The translations under genes and the position numbers were made by a program. The notes beneath the pieces were generated by a model, which did no database searches, had not been told where the DNA came from, and was given only the letters and a program-made list of their open reading frames with translations. Source: Tannerellaceae bacterium (GTDB lineage: Bacteria; Bacteroidota; Bacteroidia; Bacteroidales; Tannerellaceae). Taken from it: a stretch of 14,308 bases of DNA. Of the stretch, positions 14,181 through 14,308 are shown in pieces. The stretch spans positions 1-14,308 of the forward strand of contig JAIRZN010000122.1 of the NCBI GenBank assembly GCA_031267205.1, in the 5' to 3' direction. The number at the start of each line of letters is the position of its first letter. The first letter of the stretch is position 1.

Positions 14181-14308
14181 ATGAACTACCTTAAATATGT
14201 ATTACGGAAATGGGGAACGGAGGATGCGGTAAAGGTCATATCTCTGTCACTGGGGCTTGTTGTGGCCTTGGTATTGTTTTCAAAAGTATCGTTTGAAGCC
14301 GGTTACGA
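14181..14308 (+). CDS. ABC transporter permease, FtsX/MacB-like (partial, N-terminus)
   Basis: Only 42 residues are inside the window: MNYLKYVLRKWGTEDAVKVI, then SLSLGLVVALVLFSKVSFEAGY. A basic amphipathic start, a first membrane helix (about 20-35) and the ending SFEAGY (compare HYEMTYD/HEISYD in relatives) match the N-terminus of MacB/FtsX-like permeases, which are abundant in Bacteroidetes and usually export peptides or lipoproteins or signal. Such proteins normally run to about 400 or 800 aa, so most of the gene lies to the right. It follows the 21-bp array directly, and no promoter box is evident between them. Confidence 0.7.
   Translation, partial: MNYLKYVLRKWGTEDAVKVISLSLGLVVALVLFSKVSFEAGY

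Overview
The window looks like chromosome from a Bacteroidales-type member of the Bacteroidetes; genus is not determinable by reading. Four things point there. The promoters match the Bacteroidetes TTG / TAnnTTTG form rather than TTGACA/TATAAT. Starts lack Shine-Dalgarno sequences. The order dnaN - epsilon-like exonuclease - coaBC - signal-peptide protein resembles a Bacteroidetes housekeeping operon. CoaBC carries PAMD-type motifs.

Layout. 1-4397 is a leftward operon: dnaN (sliding clamp), a DEDDh exonuclease, a YqhD-like iron/NADP alcohol dehydrogenase, coaBC, and the first codons of a secreted protein (probably DUF4835) that runs off the left edge. Junctions are tight (10 bp, 5 bp, 55 bp and a 4-bp ATGA overlap), and a TAnnTTTG box lies before dnaN. 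4535-6478 is a leftward ABC-F ATPase with its own promoter. 6479-7571 is a large divergent intergenic region holding an array of 19 exactly spaced 42-bp units plus decayed edge units. It is bracketed by two outward-facing promoters with identical TTG-N18-TAnnTTTG architecture. 7572-9092 is guaA, convergent with a CvfB/YitL-type S1-domain RNA-binding gene (9096-9932) and separated from it by 3 bp.

10057-13721 is a rightward polysaccharide export operon: a Wza-like outer-membrane lipoprotein, a Wzz/GumC-like chain-length protein without a kinase domain, and a Wzx flippase. No glycosyltransferase is present. 13794-14129 is a second array, sixteen 21-bp units in exact register. It switches from AT-rich to GC-rich sequence while keeping the same centre of symmetry. 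From 14181 an FtsX/MacB-like permease gene begins and runs off the right edge, preceded by a duplicated start region that creates a six-codon mini-ORF.

The most interesting content is the pair of arrays. Both have periods that are whole multiples of about 10.5 bp (42 = four helical turns, 21 = two). Both carry one inverted repeat per unit, and the arms change in a compensatory way between blocks of units while the symmetry is kept. This suggests selection or copying acting on a nucleic-acid structure or a phased protein-binding surface, not on a protein, although the multiple-of-three period leaves long open frames through both. I do not recognise either repeat family.
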